Of a stretch of 64,000 bases of DNA, positions 8,613-18,047 are shown piece after piece. Numbering within the stretch: position 1 is the first letter of the stretch; the number at the start of each line of letters is the position of its first letter. A program made the translations under genes and the position numbers. The notes under the pieces are model-generated. The model was not told where the DNA came from, searched no databases, and worked only from the letters and a program-made list of their open reading frames with translations. Origin of the DNA: a virus; the IMG/VR virus record IMGVR_UViG_3300025132_000021, positions 96,343-160,342 of that record; one strand, 5' to 3'.

Positions 8613-9467
8613 ATGAGTCCACCAATTATTATCGGAGTTTGCGCTCAACAAAGTAGCGGAGGTGGAGGCGGAGGCATTACTTTTTCTATTAACTCCGTTG
8701 GTGGAAACAATCAGTCACCAGTTACTTCACCACCCGGTTCTTCTGCTTCATTTGCAGATGTCGGAAACTCATTTACCTTTCCTTTGGCAGTAGACAATCC
8801 ACCCAACTCCACAGGACTTGCCTCTACCCTTGTCGTAGGAGGCACACCCGGAGCAGGAAGGTATGATTGGGGCATCAGATATGATAGCACACCTTTTGAT
8901 GGTTCTCAAAATCTTTTTAGTGCTGGTAAGGTCTTAGACGGTGCTTCTTCAGGACCCAATGCAGGTAAGGCTATGAAAATCTCTTGGGAATATGATGTTT
9001 CAGTGCTTGGCGACCCCGGTTTAGTTGATGCTTTATACGAAACTTGGTGGGCTTTTGATGAGGAGAATCAACTTTACCCACCACTTTCTGCTTCACCCGG
9101 TAAGATAGAAGTTAATATACTTGGTGGCACAGTTCCCGTTAATGCTGTTATGCCCGGTGGAGGCGGATTGGTGACTGTTAATTTGGGCGACCCTGCGAAT
9201 CCATTTATTGAACCCGGTTCTATTATTAGAGTTACTTCTGATTCAGACCCCGACGGCATCCCTGCCTCCCCAGAATTATTCAAATGGGGTTCTAATGGTG
9301 CATATTTTGACAGTGGTGAGTTGGGAACACCTACAATCCCTATGCTTCAAACCATTACTTTTATCGCCCTTGATGGCACAGAAAGCACCGCCACTCAAAA
9401 TCTGATTTGGACTTGTGGATTGAACCCATTTGACACACCAATTGCAGATGTCTTAACTTATCCATGA
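8613..9467 (+). CDS. Probable fibre-associated virion protein, 284 aa
   Basis: Unrecognised. After a short hydrophobic N-terminus (PPIIIGVCA) comes a poly-Gly stretch near residues 16-21 and then G/P/N/T-rich beta-type sequence. ATG 8613 is chosen because GGTGA lies 5 nt upstream and it falls just after the fibre stop. It is probably cotranscribed with the fibre gene and may encode a fibre cap, adaptor or chaperone. The N-terminal Cys is not in a convincing lipobox. Confidence 0.6.
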   Translation: MSPPIIIGVCAQQSSGGGGGGITFSINSVGGNNQSPVTSPPGSSASFADVGNSFTFPLAVDNPPNSTGLASTLVVGGTPGAGRYDWGIRYDSTPFDGSQNLFSAGKVLDGASSGPNAGKAMKISWEYDVSVLGDPGLVDALYETWWAFDEENQLYPPLSASPGKIEVNILGGTVPVNAVMPGGGGLVTVNLGDPANPFIEPGSIIRVTSDSDPDGIPASPELFKWGSNGAYFDSGELGTPTIPMLQTITFIALDGTESTATQNLIWTCGLNPFDTPIADVLTYP

Positions 9468-9475
9468 TGTAAAGG

Positions 9476-9483
9476 TTTAAGTA
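9476..9483 (+). promoter_or_regulatory. TATA-like promoter for the small gene at 9506
   Basis: TTTAAGTA exactly 30 nt before ATG 9506, which supports the reality of that 55-codon gene. Confidence 0.65.
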
Positions 9484-9505
9484 AGTCCTACACGATAGTC
9501 TTATT

Positions 9506-9673
9506 ATGCCTACCGTAGAGTTAAGCAACGAAGATATTACGCTTCTTTTAGAAGTATTGAACCAAACCACCATTCAAGGTCGTGAAGGTGCGATTCGCTT
9601 TTTGAAAGTATATCATGCACTGGAAAACGGTCTTGAAGAATCCGAAGGAGATGAAAACCATGACGACAATTGA
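9506..9673 (+). CDS. Small acidic protein, 55 aa, first of a tandem pair
   Basis: Begins MPTVELSNEDITLLLEVLNQ and is paralogous to the next gene (shared (V/I)EL, LL..LN.T.IQG). It is predicted to be two short helices, with an acidic Asp/Asn-rich tail. The start is fixed by the TATA-like box 30 nt upstream. It overlaps the next start by 14 nt. Function unknown, possibly a small regulatory or assembly protein. Confidence 0.6.
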   Translation: MPTVELSNEDITLLLEVLNQTTIQGREGAIRFLKVYHALENGLEESEGDENHDDN

Positions 9674-9815
9674 ATTAGAAAATAAAGAAATTGGAATCCT
9701 ACTTCAAATCTTGAATACTACTCAAATACAAGGTGCAGAAAACATTAAAGTATTCATGGAAATCTGGGATAAACTGGTTTCAGTTTATGAACCCACTACT
9801 AACATTGAAGACTAA
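9660..9815 (+). CDS. Small acidic protein, 51 aa, second of a tandem pair
   Basis: Begins MTTIELENKEIGILLQILN and shares LL..LN.T.IQG with the upstream gene, indicating local duplication. ATG 9660 is chosen over an in-frame upstream ATG at 9615 because GAAGGAG lies about 10 nt before it and homology begins here. The 14-nt overlap with its paralogue implies translational coupling. Confidence 0.6.
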   Translation: MTTIELENKEIGILLQILNTTQIQGAENIKVFMEIWDKLVSVYEPTTNIED

Positions 9816-9817
9816 AC

Positions 9818-9825
9818 TTTAAGTA
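9818..9825 (+). promoter_or_regulatory. TATA-like promoter for the gene at 9848
   Basis: TTTAAGTA exactly 30 nt before ATG 9848, followed by GTCGTGGG, a degenerate version of the palindrome seen at other promoters. Confidence 0.65.
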
Positions 9826-9847
9826 GTCGTGGGTAGTAATACTCACT

Positions 9848-10042
9848 ATGACTCCTGCTGACCGCACTTGGACATGGCTTTCTATGGGCTTTGCTGCTTT
9901 AGCCATGCTAACCAGTTTATTTGCTTTAGCCACCGACCCATCTTTTACCAAACAATCTGAAGTTGATTACTTAGATGAAAACCTTCCTGAAGAAGTCTTA
10001 GATGAGATGAGAGGCTTAGGAATGTCTACCTCGGACAACTAA
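9848..10042 (+). CDS. Small single-TM protein, 64 aa
   Basis: One hydrophobic segment at about residues 10-29 (LSMGFAALAMLTSLFALAT) is followed by an acidic soluble tail. Unrecognised; a holin-like or virion membrane role is conceivable but not supported. Start set by the promoter rule. Confidence 0.65.
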   Translation: MTPADRTWTWLSMGFAALAMLTSLFALATDPSFTKQSEVDYLDENLPEEVLDEMRGLGMSTSDN

Positions 10043-10050
10043 TACAAAGC

Positions 10051-10058
10051 ATTAAGTA
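10051..10058 (+). promoter_or_regulatory. TATA-like promoter for the gene at 10081
   Basis: ATTAAGTA exactly 30 nt before ATG 10081. Confidence 0.6.
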
Positions 10059-10080
10059 TCAGCCACTATTATGAATAATC

Positions 10081-10287
10081 ATGTCGGAAGAGAGTCCAAT
10101 CCCTAAACGCATGACTGTCAAGAAGTTGGGTCAAAAAGTGGATGAACTACAAGAAGTCGTAGATATTATCCATAGTGATATTGGAGAACTCAAAGAACTT
10201 TTGAAGACTATGATTGAACTTCAAATTGTTAAAACTCCAGAAATTGCTGATTCCAATGCGGCTTGGGTAGACCGTATGTATTCATAG
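10081..10287 (+). CDS. Small coiled-coil protein, 68 aa
   Basis: A basic N-terminus (PIPKRMTVKKLGQK) leads into a heptad-rich helix (VDELQEVVDIIHSDIGELKELLKTM), so an oligomerising coiled coil is likely. It is the last gene of the plus-strand block and its 3' end overlaps the convergent DP2 gene by 6 bp. Function unknown. Confidence 0.6.
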   Translation: MSEESPIPKRMTVKKLGQKVDELQEVVDIIHSDIGELKELLKTMIELQIVKTPEIADSNAAWVDRMYS

Positions 10288-13200
10288 TTTCTCAAACAAA
10301 GTTTGTTGTTTGCCTAATTCTTTGCTTTCAAATGTTTCGGCTACCCATTTGCTCACTTGAGCATACAAGCCCGCAATATAATGATTACATCCATATTTGT
10401 CAATAAGGGTCTGCATCAGTCCATCATATTTACTAACACCACCTTCAGTCACAGTCAAAATCAAACGACCGGGACATAAAGTTTCTACTTCTTCGCCCGT
10501 GAATGGGTCAGTCTTGGTTTCCATAATAGTCCGACACTTACCACTCACAGGCACACGGCGATAACTTGCCCCACACTTAGGACATCTAACCTTTTGTTGC
10601 CCATAGGCTCTTAGATTACCTCGCATATCTCTGATAAGGTGTCTGTCTATCAATTTACTGGCTTGTTCTTTATTGTCCACAGAAGCCAACATCTCACCTA
10701 ATGCGAACTGTTCCATAGTTTTCCTTCGCATAGAATCTAAAGTATTGTAAGGATTGTTTCTTGGACCTGCTGCACAATCTTCAGTATCGTGCGTATAGCC
10801 GATTTTACCTACGGGCAATTCGCCAGCATCGGTTAAAGTTTCTACAATGGCTATGCCTTCAACTTTCAAAGCCGACTTCGGACTTGGTGGTTCATCTGCC
10901 TGAGTCAATTCATAAAACTCCACAGGATATTCCCAAACCACATCTACATTCAAGGCTTCTTTATCAATTTCAGTAGCCACAATTCTGGTTGTCAAAGTCA
11001 AAGGTGCGTCCATGCGTCCACCACGACTCTTAGGTAAAAACATACGGCTAAAGTTTATTAGTCCTTCTGCCAAGAGCAAGATACAATCAATATCTCCATC
11101 ACAATTTCGGCGTTTCGCTGCATGATAAAATGGATGTCCGTAATGACCTTTAACACCCGCTACACCAATGATACGAGCCAATACTGCCCCACTGGTATGC
11201 GGTGCAAGACCCATAATCAATTGTCCAATCAAACTTTCTTGAGGGTTATCTTCGTTGATTTCATAAAAAGGTTCAAGTTCATACATGGTTTCTAACATAT
11301 CATTAGTAAATCTCATAGCGGCGACCAAAGAGTTCACACAATTTTCAGCAACCACTACATCTTGAGGCATCAATTCAATAATCTGGTCATCTGCGACCAC
11401 AGGTTTTCCTTGACAATCTACCACATAACCTAAATCTACTGCTTGTGCTGCCGTTAGTCCGATTTCATCGGGTCTAAAATGAGTCATGGTAATATCTACC
11501 ATGTCAAAGCGAATAGTGCCATCACGGAAGGCACTCGTTCCATTTCGGTGTCTTAACACTCCTTTGAGCATAGCCTCTGGAGTTTTCTCAGCACTTCGTA
11601 GACCTTTGCTACCTTTTACTTCAGGTTCAGTGGCTTGATGAGTAGTTTCTAAACAATCTTTCCAAATCTCCTCTGTCCCCAGATGTTGTTTAATGACTCC
11701 TACAAAGTTTGTTTCCGTTGCCTCGTGCGGTGCTGTCGCATCGCCCGAACAAACACCCCGCCAAGTCTGTGTATCACAAGTTGGACACACACGGACACCT
11801 ACTGATACGCTTTCGTTCTTGCGAGCAGCATCACGAATACGGCGTTGAGAACCAGAGTTAAAACCCACAGGCCAAAGCCCATGCACAGGAGGATTCATCT
11901 CCCGATGTTTAGAACCTTCGGGCTTGCCCATTCTGGCTCCAATTCGCAAAGTTGTTCTGGGTCGGATTTCATAATCGGCCAAATCATTTAACCACTCTAT
12001 TGCGGATTCATAAATACTTAAGTTTATTTTCAAAGATTTCTCAACTTTGGCTAATAAATTAAGAACTAATAAACTTTCATCTCCAAACAGATTGCCCTCT
12101 GCGTCTATGTTAATCTGCGCTCGGTAGACCAATTCCCTAAACTTTTCAGGAACTTGAATCTTTTCTCCACACAGGCTAATCGTGATATTACTCATCAACT
12201 CATAACCTTCTTCGGCTGTCAAATCTTGCCAGCCTGTGGCGACATATTGAGGTGCAATTGGCACGCCATAAACTTTTGATTGTTCTACCGCTTCCAAGAA
12301 ATTAGCAGGTGCGCTAATCATTTCTTTCTTTAACACAGCATTGTGCCATTCTGAAACATAAGGACTCGGAGGAAGTGGATGGTTATTTTCTAAGAACTCA
12401 CCTAATGGAACTAAGAGTTCACCCAAGTCCCAAACTTTACGAATCGGCCACTCTGGTTCAGTTGGCAGAACCGTCCAATCGTCCTCTGGTTCTAATCCTG
12501 CTAAAACTTTCAACTCTGCATCGGAATTAAACCTCTGTGCCGAACCATCATTAAGTTCTACATAAGGTCCGTCAATACTTGTGCAAGGAGTTGCCACAGT
12601 TGCTTTACCCGGTCTCTCATATTTCATTTGAGTTCCACAGATAACGAAACCTGCCATAGCCATCATAGTAACTGGGTGCATAGCAGTTGTCGCCAATCCT
12701 GCTAATCGGCTTCGCCCATAGCGCAATCTTAACCCGCCGCTTTGCATGGGCAATCCAAACAAAGGTCGTCCTGCTAAGAAATCACTCATAAACTTATCAC
12801 TTGGTTTAATTTCCGTAGACCCTGTTTTTGTTTGCACAAAACTTTTTAGCCAATCCCAGCCATCAAGTTCTAACGCTTCCACATATTTTAGAATCTTTGG
12901 TGCTTTCAGAACCAGACCTTCACACATAACCAACAGCATACCTTCACGAACTTTGTTAGTTGGCACTCTGGGTAAATCACGCTGTCCTGTGACTTCACCA
13001 CCCACGCCTTCACCATCAACATAAACAGGACAATTTTGGGCAATTACTTCTAATTGAGGATTACTTGGTCTGTATTGTAGACCACGACTATATTTAGAAA
13101 CTTCTTCCTTGTATCTTTCCACTTCTGCAAAAGTAACTTTCGGAGTTCCCAAACCAAAATCACGGCGTAAGACATCTGCAATCAAAACACTAAGAGCCTG

Positions 13201-13848
13201 ACCTGTTCCACCTGCTGAACGAATTGGTCCAGCATAGTTCACGGCTAAACATTCCGTAGCGTCATCATTAGATAGAATCCGACAGGATACTACACCTTCC
13301 AGTGGGGCTACAAGGATTCCTTCAGTTAGCACCGCCAATCCTGCACAGATACCATGATACAAACAAGCAGAGATTCTCAAATGTTCACCACGAGCCTTCT
13401 GCGCTTCAGTTTCATAAGTTTCTAAAGTTTCTTTCCAATTGGCTTTTCCAATGTCATTATTGAATCCCATAACACTTCCAGTGCCTCCGCAATCATCACA
13501 CGGAACTTTCCAAGTGGGTGTTTTAGCAATTTCACCAGAACCATTACAAGGTTTGCACTTTTGTTTAACACCATACAATAAACTTTCAGCCGTTACAATA
13601 CGAGCAATATCAATTGCTACCAATTCACGGTTTCCATCGTGAATCTCTGTTAATTCACGGATTTGCTCTGCGGTGCGACGAAGATGTAAGAAATCCAGAA
13701 GTTTTTGAGTTCGGTCTGCCAAGTCGCTGGCTCTTGGGATTTCTACTGTTAAACGAGGGTCTAAACCTTTCGCACGAGCCTTATCTGCTAATTGATAAAC
13801 AACATCACACTCTTCTTCTAATCTCTGAATGTATGCTTCATAATCCAT
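10282..13848 (-). CDS. polC: DNA polymerase D large catalytic subunit (DP2)
   Basis: Archaeal family-D replicative polymerase, catalytic subunit, extending primers on viral DNA. At 1188 aa it is in the normal DP2 length range. Visible landmarks: the GPIRSAGGTGQA motif at residues 207-218; the catalytic NCDGDID loop near residue 913, retaining the metal-binding aspartates, followed by FSRMFLPKSRGGRMDAPL; a zinc-binding region from about residue 1090; and a C-terminal QQTLFEKL that resembles a PCNA-interacting peptide. A CxxCxGxG...CxxCxGxG (DnaJ-like) zinc pair at residues 97-123 was also noted. It follows the PolX-domain gene by 40 nt. No DP1 (small proofreading subunit) was found in the window, so the host may supply it. 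Identification is very secure. Confidence 0.95.
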   Translation of the reverse strand: MDYEAYIQRLEEECDVVYQLADKARAKGLDPRLTVEIPRASDLADRTQKLLDFLHLRRTAEQIRELTEIHDGNRELVAIDIARIVTAESLLYGVKQKCKPCNGSGEIAKTPTWKVPCDDCGGTGSVMGFNNDIGKANWKETLETYETEAQKARGEHLRISACLYHGICAGLAVLTEGILVAPLEGVVSCRILSNDDATECLAVNYAGPIRSAGGTGQALSVLIADVLRRDFGLGTPKVTFAEVERYKEEVSKYSRGLQYRPSNPQLEVIAQNCPVYVDGEGVGGEVTGQRDLPRVPTNKVREGMLLVMCEGLVLKAPKILKYVEALELDGWDWLKSFVQTKTGSTEIKPSDKFMSDFLAGRPLFGLPMQSGGLRLRYGRSRLAGLATTAMHPVTMMAMAGFVICGTQMKYERPGKATVATPCTSIDGPYVELNDGSAQRFNSDAELKVLAGLEPEDDWTVLPTEPEWPIRKVWDLGELLVPLGEFLENNHPLPPSPYVSEWHNAVLKKEMISAPANFLEAVEQSKVYGVPIAPQYVATGWQDLTAEEGYELMSNITISLCGEKIQVPEKFRELVYRAQINIDAEGNLFGDESLLVLNLLAKVEKSLKINLSIYESAIEWLNDLADYEIRPRTTLRIGARMGKPEGSKHREMNPPVHGLWPVGFNSGSQRRIRDAARKNESVSVGVRVCPTCDTQTWRGVCSGDATAPHEATETNFVGVIKQHLGTEEIWKDCLETTHQATEPEVKGSKGLRSAEKTPEAMLKGVLRHRNGTSAFRDGTIRFDMVDITMTHFRPDEIGLTAAQAVDLGYVVDCQGKPVVADDQIIELMPQDVVVAENCVNSLVAAMRFTNDMLETMYELEPFYEINEDNPQESLIGQLIMGLAPHTSGAVLARIIGVAGVKGHYGHPFYHAAKRRNCDGDIDCILLLAEGLINFSRMFLPKSRGGRMDAPLTLTTRIVATEIDKEALNVDVVWEYPVEFYELTQADEPPSPKSALKVEGIAIVETLTDAGELPVGKIGYTHDTEDCAAGPRNNPYNTLDSMRRKTMEQFALGEMLASVDNKEQASKLIDRHLIRDMRGNLRAYGQQKVRCPKCGASYRRVPVSGKCRTIMETKTDPFTGEEVETLCPGRLILTVTEGGVSKYDGLMQTLIDKYGCNHYIAGLYAQVSKWVAETFESKELGKQQTLFEKL

Positions 13849-13888
13849 GGCTACGCCTCTCTATGATAACATAGGGGCTATCACTGGC

Positions 13889-16597
13889 TTAAACTTGTCC
13901 GTCCATGAAAGAATATGGGCTACGGTCGTTAATAGAAACAACTTTTAGTTCACCATTCCAAACTAAAGTAGAACCATTTTCTAACTTGCGAGAAGGAATT
14001 GGTGCTAACGCCAAATCAGGGAAAGACCCTGAATCTTTAGGGAAACCTTTCTCTACATTAAAACTTTCAATTTGCATCTCTGAACCATCTGGGAAAATCA
14101 GATAAATAAAATCTTCAGAATAAGTGTTGCCTAAATCTACGGCCACTACCATATCTTCGGATTTCCAATCCTCCATTCCTACATCATCAGCAGCCATTTC
14201 TATCCAGTTTAACAAATACTCGGCTAATTGAAAACTAATGTTTTCTAATCCATCGTTATTCTTTTCTTCAAAAGAAAGAATTGGTTGTCTAAGCATAGTA
14301 ATATCGCCATCATTATATCCTAAATAACTAAAACTAAATTGACGAGGTGAGCGAGCATTAGCATCTCTAATAAAACCAAAGTTTTTACTACGATAGATAC
14401 GGGCTAAGTTTCGGTGAAATACTAAGTTTTCATCTGACATCCAGAGCCAAAACAAATCAGCATCACTACTTACTGAACTTTCAGCCCCTTTTGCTAATGC
14501 CTTGTAGCAAGCACACTTTGGTTCAATTGCCGAGCAACTCATTGGCTCAGGTGCTTTCATGCAAACACAAGGATTGGATTTAGTAGCACCACAGCAACAC
14601 GAAGTTTTGCTAAGTTTTTCTTCAGCATCACGACGGCGTTTGAGCGACGGTGTTCCGTCCAGAGGAGTCCAGTTCACAGGTTCTCCAAACTCCATTGGTC
14701 TTTGAATAGGTGCAGAACCTTCTTCAGATGCAAAAGGATTTAATTTTTTAGCAGCAGTTTGAGCCTTATCTTTAATTTTTTGAGTTGCTGGCATCTGTTC
14801 TACGGTAGACCTTACTCCACCATATTTGCGGTTGCACCACTCTTCTTGTCTTTCTCTTTCCTCTACCAATGCCGACTCATCTTTAGTATTCGCAAAGACA
14901 GATGCTTTAATTGCATTCCCGAACTCTTGATAAAATGCTGCTTTTTCATTATGTGTCAGACCTGAGATTTCGGGGGCAACATCTTCTACCAACATATTAA
15001 CAATCATTGAGCAATTTATGTTCTTTTGAGGAGTTGAATACAGGGTGTAGTTATCATCACCAGCCCGACAATAAATACCCATAGCCCTCGCAATAGGCCA
15101 TGCCAATCTTTTAATTGCGCCTGATGGAATCTCAAACCGTTGCTTAACATAATCTTTACCTTCTTTCTTATCCACCATTGTTGCTTGTTTAGTAAAACTA
15201 CTAACCATTTCTGCAACACCCATCACTGAAGGTTCACTTGTTGCACTGGCGGTTGGAATCTTTGACATAGGTTCTCCACGAGCCAAGGCCGCTACCACAT
15301 CTAATGGAGATTGCACCACACCAGTTCCACTGACAGTAGGACCAGTAGTGCCTGTTTCTAATTGGGCTAACTCTTCCATCATAATTGATGACAAATCTCT
15401 GTAAAACTTCTGACTTTTATTTCCATAAGGCGGTGCAGCCACGACATAACCATCTTTGGCTAATCTTTTTAATCCACCAATTAAAGCGGCTCGTAATGGT
15501 TCAGTTCTTGATTTTGCCCCATCAACTTCTCCCTTAACATAATCTGCTTGAAAACTTTGTTCAGCACGCATTTCTGGAGGCTTATAGGTGCGACCCAACA
15601 AATCATAGATTTCTTCTTCAGTTGCCCCGCCGAGATACTCGTTGGTATCACGGTCAAACAATCCGTATTCATTAAGTTTCAAACCTTTGCGCTTGGCTGC
15701 CGAGCGCATACCAATGTTATATCCAGAAGGTCCTGTAAAATAAAGTAAGGCTGCGCCGATACCAGTAGGTGTGCTAACTTTAATATCTACTTTAACACCA
15801 TCAATAACTAATTGAGTTTTCTTTTCACCCAACCAATTATATTTCTCATAGTTTCCTTCTAAGTCGGCTACTATTTCTGGCAAAGTAATACCTTCTTTAA
15901 GAATAACTACTACATCAAGGTCGCCCGGGTCTTCCCGACCACGACGATAACTTCCACAAACTTCTACAAAGTCTGCATAAGGTTCTAACATATCTGAAAC
16001 TTTATTGGCTAAGAGTTCTGCTTCTGCACGAGTCATACGCTCTGATTCATCTCGGTCTTCTGCCCCAAACTTTTCAACTAATTGTTTCATAATTTCTTCT
16101 TCACTAATCAATCCTAATCTAACCATAGATTCCAACTGCAACAAAGTTTCTTGCATCTGGGCTTCTTCAATCATCTTTTGATACATCACAGCACGCTCGG
16201 CGTAACCTTTTGGAACTTTACCTCTGACCACGGCATTAAAAGTTTCAATTTCGTCCACATCAACTTCTTCCATAACATACAAAATACGATAAGCAGGTTC
16301 GTCGTCTAAACTTTCTTCTTGGAGAATGTAGGAAACTTGGTCTTCCGCTTCGCCACGAACACCAATGAAAACTTTGTAAGGTAAATCTGCTTTAGTAGAC
16401 ACGGCTTCTAAACTCACGAACTCATCAGCAGGCAAAAGTTCTTGAACACGATATTCCGCATCAAAGTCCATTAGATATTTAGAATTACGAAACATTTGTT
16501 GAGCAAATTGATAAGGCACTAAAACATACCTTTGATTATCTCTGGGGTCAGAAACAATAGTTCCCATAGGAGATACAGAAACAAAATTAAGTTGCAT
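13889..16597 (-). CDS. Large protein with an embedded PolX-type nucleotidyltransferase domain, 902 aa
   Basis: Residues about 190-345 match the family-X polymerase palm/thumb: GSYRRGREDPGDLDVVV carries the two metal-binding Asp, VKVDIKV gives the third, and YFTGPSGYNIGMRSAA plus LNEYGLF are the typical PolX nucleotide-pocket elements. The 8-kDa lyase and PHP domains of cellular PolX were not seen. About 190 unrecognised residues precede the domain and 550 follow, including a Cys-rich patch near residues 660-700 (SCCCGATKSNPCVCM). A repair, end-joining or terminal-transfer role is likely. ATG 16597 follows a TATA-like box by 31 nt. The fusion architecture is unusual. Confidence 0.8.
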   Translation of the reverse strand: MQLNFVSVSPMGTIVSDPRDNQRYVLVPYQFAQQMFRNSKYLMDFDAEYRVQELLPADEFVSLEAVSTKADLPYKVFIGVRGEAEDQVSYILQEESLDDEPAYRILYVMEEVDVDEIETFNAVVRGKVPKGYAERAVMYQKMIEEAQMQETLLQLESMVRLGLISEEEIMKQLVEKFGAEDRDESERMTRAEAELLANKVSDMLEPYADFVEVCGSYRRGREDPGDLDVVVILKEGITLPEIVADLEGNYEKYNWLGEKKTQLVIDGVKVDIKVSTPTGIGAALLYFTGPSGYNIGMRSAAKRKGLKLNEYGLFDRDTNEYLGGATEEEIYDLLGRTYKPPEMRAEQSFQADYVKGEVDGAKSRTEPLRAALIGGLKRLAKDGYVVAAPPYGNKSQKFYRDLSSIMMEELAQLETGTTGPTVSGTGVVQSPLDVVAALARGEPMSKIPTASATSEPSVMGVAEMVSSFTKQATMVDKKEGKDYVKQRFEIPSGAIKRLAWPIARAMGIYCRAGDDNYTLYSTPQKNINCSMIVNMLVEDVAPEISGLTHNEKAAFYQEFGNAIKASVFANTKDESALVEERERQEEWCNRKYGGVRSTVEQMPATQKIKDKAQTAAKKLNPFASEEGSAPIQRPMEFGEPVNWTPLDGTPSLKRRRDAEEKLSKTSCCCGATKSNPCVCMKAPEPMSCSAIEPKCACYKALAKGAESSVSSDADLFWLWMSDENLVFHRNLARIYRSKNFGFIRDANARSPRQFSFSYLGYNDGDITMLRQPILSFEEKNNDGLENISFQLAEYLLNWIEMAADDVGMEDWKSEDMVVAVDLGNTYSEDFIYLIFPDGSEMQIESFNVEKGFPKDSGSFPDLALAPIPSRKLENGSTLVWNGELKVVSINDRSPYSFMDGQV

Positions 16598-16620
16598 ATA
16601 ACTAAGTTATACTCAACCGA

Positions 16621-16628
16621 TACTTAAA
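16621..16628 (-). promoter_or_regulatory. TATA-like promoter for the PolX-domain/DP2 operon
   Basis: Minus-strand TTTAAGTA 31 nt before the start at 16597. No separate box was seen before DP2, so the two polymerase genes probably share this promoter. Confidence 0.6.
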
Positions 16629-18009
16629 GATATGGATAAGGAGTAGCACTCCAAACCTCTATGGTTTCCGCACCATATTCTCCAGACATCAATTCATAAC
16701 CAACAAACTTCCAGATTTCAGCCCATGAGCCTCCGCAGGAATTACACCTTACTTCTTGTAAGCCGTTTTCTAAAGAACCCTCGTAGCCAATATCGTCTGC
16801 ACCACACCAAGGACAGTGCATCAATTCTGCCATTTCCATGAAAGTTTCAGCATTCATAGCCTTGTCTATCTCCCAATCTCCATCATTATTCTCTTCATCA
16901 AGATAATTACGGGATACTCCAAGTTCATACACAGGTTCTTTATCCATGACACAAAGTTCATTTTCTTGCCAGAAAAAACTGATGTTATAGGCAATTGTAG
17001 AAGCCCAATCTACGGCTTCCCACGGAATCCAAGCAGTTAATACGATACGGTCAAAATCTTTTCCTTCTTCGCCTTTCATGTGGTCTATACCCTCATGTCC
17101 GAACAATGCCCCTGCGTAAAACTTACTCTGCCACAACCAAGAAGTAATCTTATCTCCATAAACTCCATATTGGTCTTGCTTTCTATTTTCCCAATTGCCT
17201 AATGAATCTACATTAACTGGTGTGCCTACGGGAACATAAAGAACTCTCCATGCTTGCATCATTATTCCATGGTCGTCATCAGAATACATCCAAGTTCCCT
17301 TTTCAAATCTTTCAAGCCAAATATCAAACATCCTCTCAAAGTATTCATCTTTAGTGGTATCTTCGCCAAGTTCCGAACCATCAGGCAAGTCAAACCCTTC
17401 CTCATAAGCCCCCAATCCTCCTCCAGCCATATTATGTTCTGCCCAATGTTTAATATCTTCTTGAGCAGGTGAATACCAAATCCGTTTTATTTCATTTATG
17501 ATATAATCTGTGCAAGCAAAGTTTTCTTCACTTGATTCTGCATCCAATCTACGGGTCTCATTGTTTTTGGGAAATAAACTGCTGCCCCAAAACTTTTTGC
17601 CAGTGCGCTTGGCCTTACGAACTACCATTGGAGTTCCTGTGCTATCACGAGGCACACGGTTTAGATAACCAGACTTGACTAAGTTCTCTAACTCATAAAC
17701 ACGGTTTAACAAATTGCGTCGCCAGTTTTCTACTCGGTGAACTCTGGTCGTTCCAGCAACTTTCACTCCATCTACCCAGTATTGCACTCGGATAGCATCA
17801 CGACCTTTCGCCCGACTGGTCTGCCCAGTCACGCTGGAATAAACTCGGATTTCGCCCTCACCCAAAGGACGGGTGAACACTCTTTCTTTGACAACTCGGA
17901 TTGCCCCACTGGGATATTTACTGGACCGTTCTTCTATGGAAAGTTCCCTAAAACTCAAGGCTTCCATAAAATCTTGCATTTGAGCCACGCTAATATCAAC
18001 ATAACTCAT
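16624..18009 (-). CDS. Hypothetical protein with C-terminal zinc ribbon, 461 aa
   Basis: Unrecognised. The N-terminal about 150 residues are basic and Arg/Lys-rich, the middle is acidic with many aromatics (W, Y), and residues about 400-435 contain CPWCG...CNSCGG, a zinc-ribbon pattern. No membrane segment. It is expressed from its own box 30 nt upstream, next to the replication genes, so nucleic-acid binding is plausible but unproven. Confidence 0.65.
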   Translation of the reverse strand: MSYVDISVAQMQDFMEALSFRELSIEERSSKYPSGAIRVVKERVFTRPLGEGEIRVYSSVTGQTSRAKGRDAIRVQYWVDGVKVAGTTRVHRVENWRRNLLNRVYELENLVKSGYLNRVPRDSTGTPMVVRKAKRTGKKFWGSSLFPKNNETRRLDAESSEENFACTDYIINEIKRIWYSPAQEDIKHWAEHNMAGGGLGAYEEGFDLPDGSELGEDTTKDEYFERMFDIWLERFEKGTWMYSDDDHGIMMQAWRVLYVPVGTPVNVDSLGNWENRKQDQYGVYGDKITSWLWQSKFYAGALFGHEGIDHMKGEEGKDFDRIVLTAWIPWEAVDWASTIAYNISFFWQENELCVMDKEPVYELGVSRNYLDEENNDGDWEIDKAMNAETFMEMAELMHCPWCGADDIGYEGSLENGLQEVRCNSCGGSWAEIWKFVGYELMSGEYGAETIEVWSATPYPYL

Positions 18010-18020
18010 AGATTATCTCA

Positions 18021-18039
18021 AGTCGTGCGACTACTTAAA
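18021..18039 (-). promoter_or_regulatory. TATA-like promoter plus palindromic operator for the gene starting at 18009
   Basis: Minus-strand TTTAAGTA (18032-18039) lies 30 nt before the start. The palindrome AGTCGTGCGACT (18021-18032) abuts it downstream, the same layout as at 4450 and 26830. Confidence 0.6.
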
Positions 18040-18047
18040 GATTAAGT

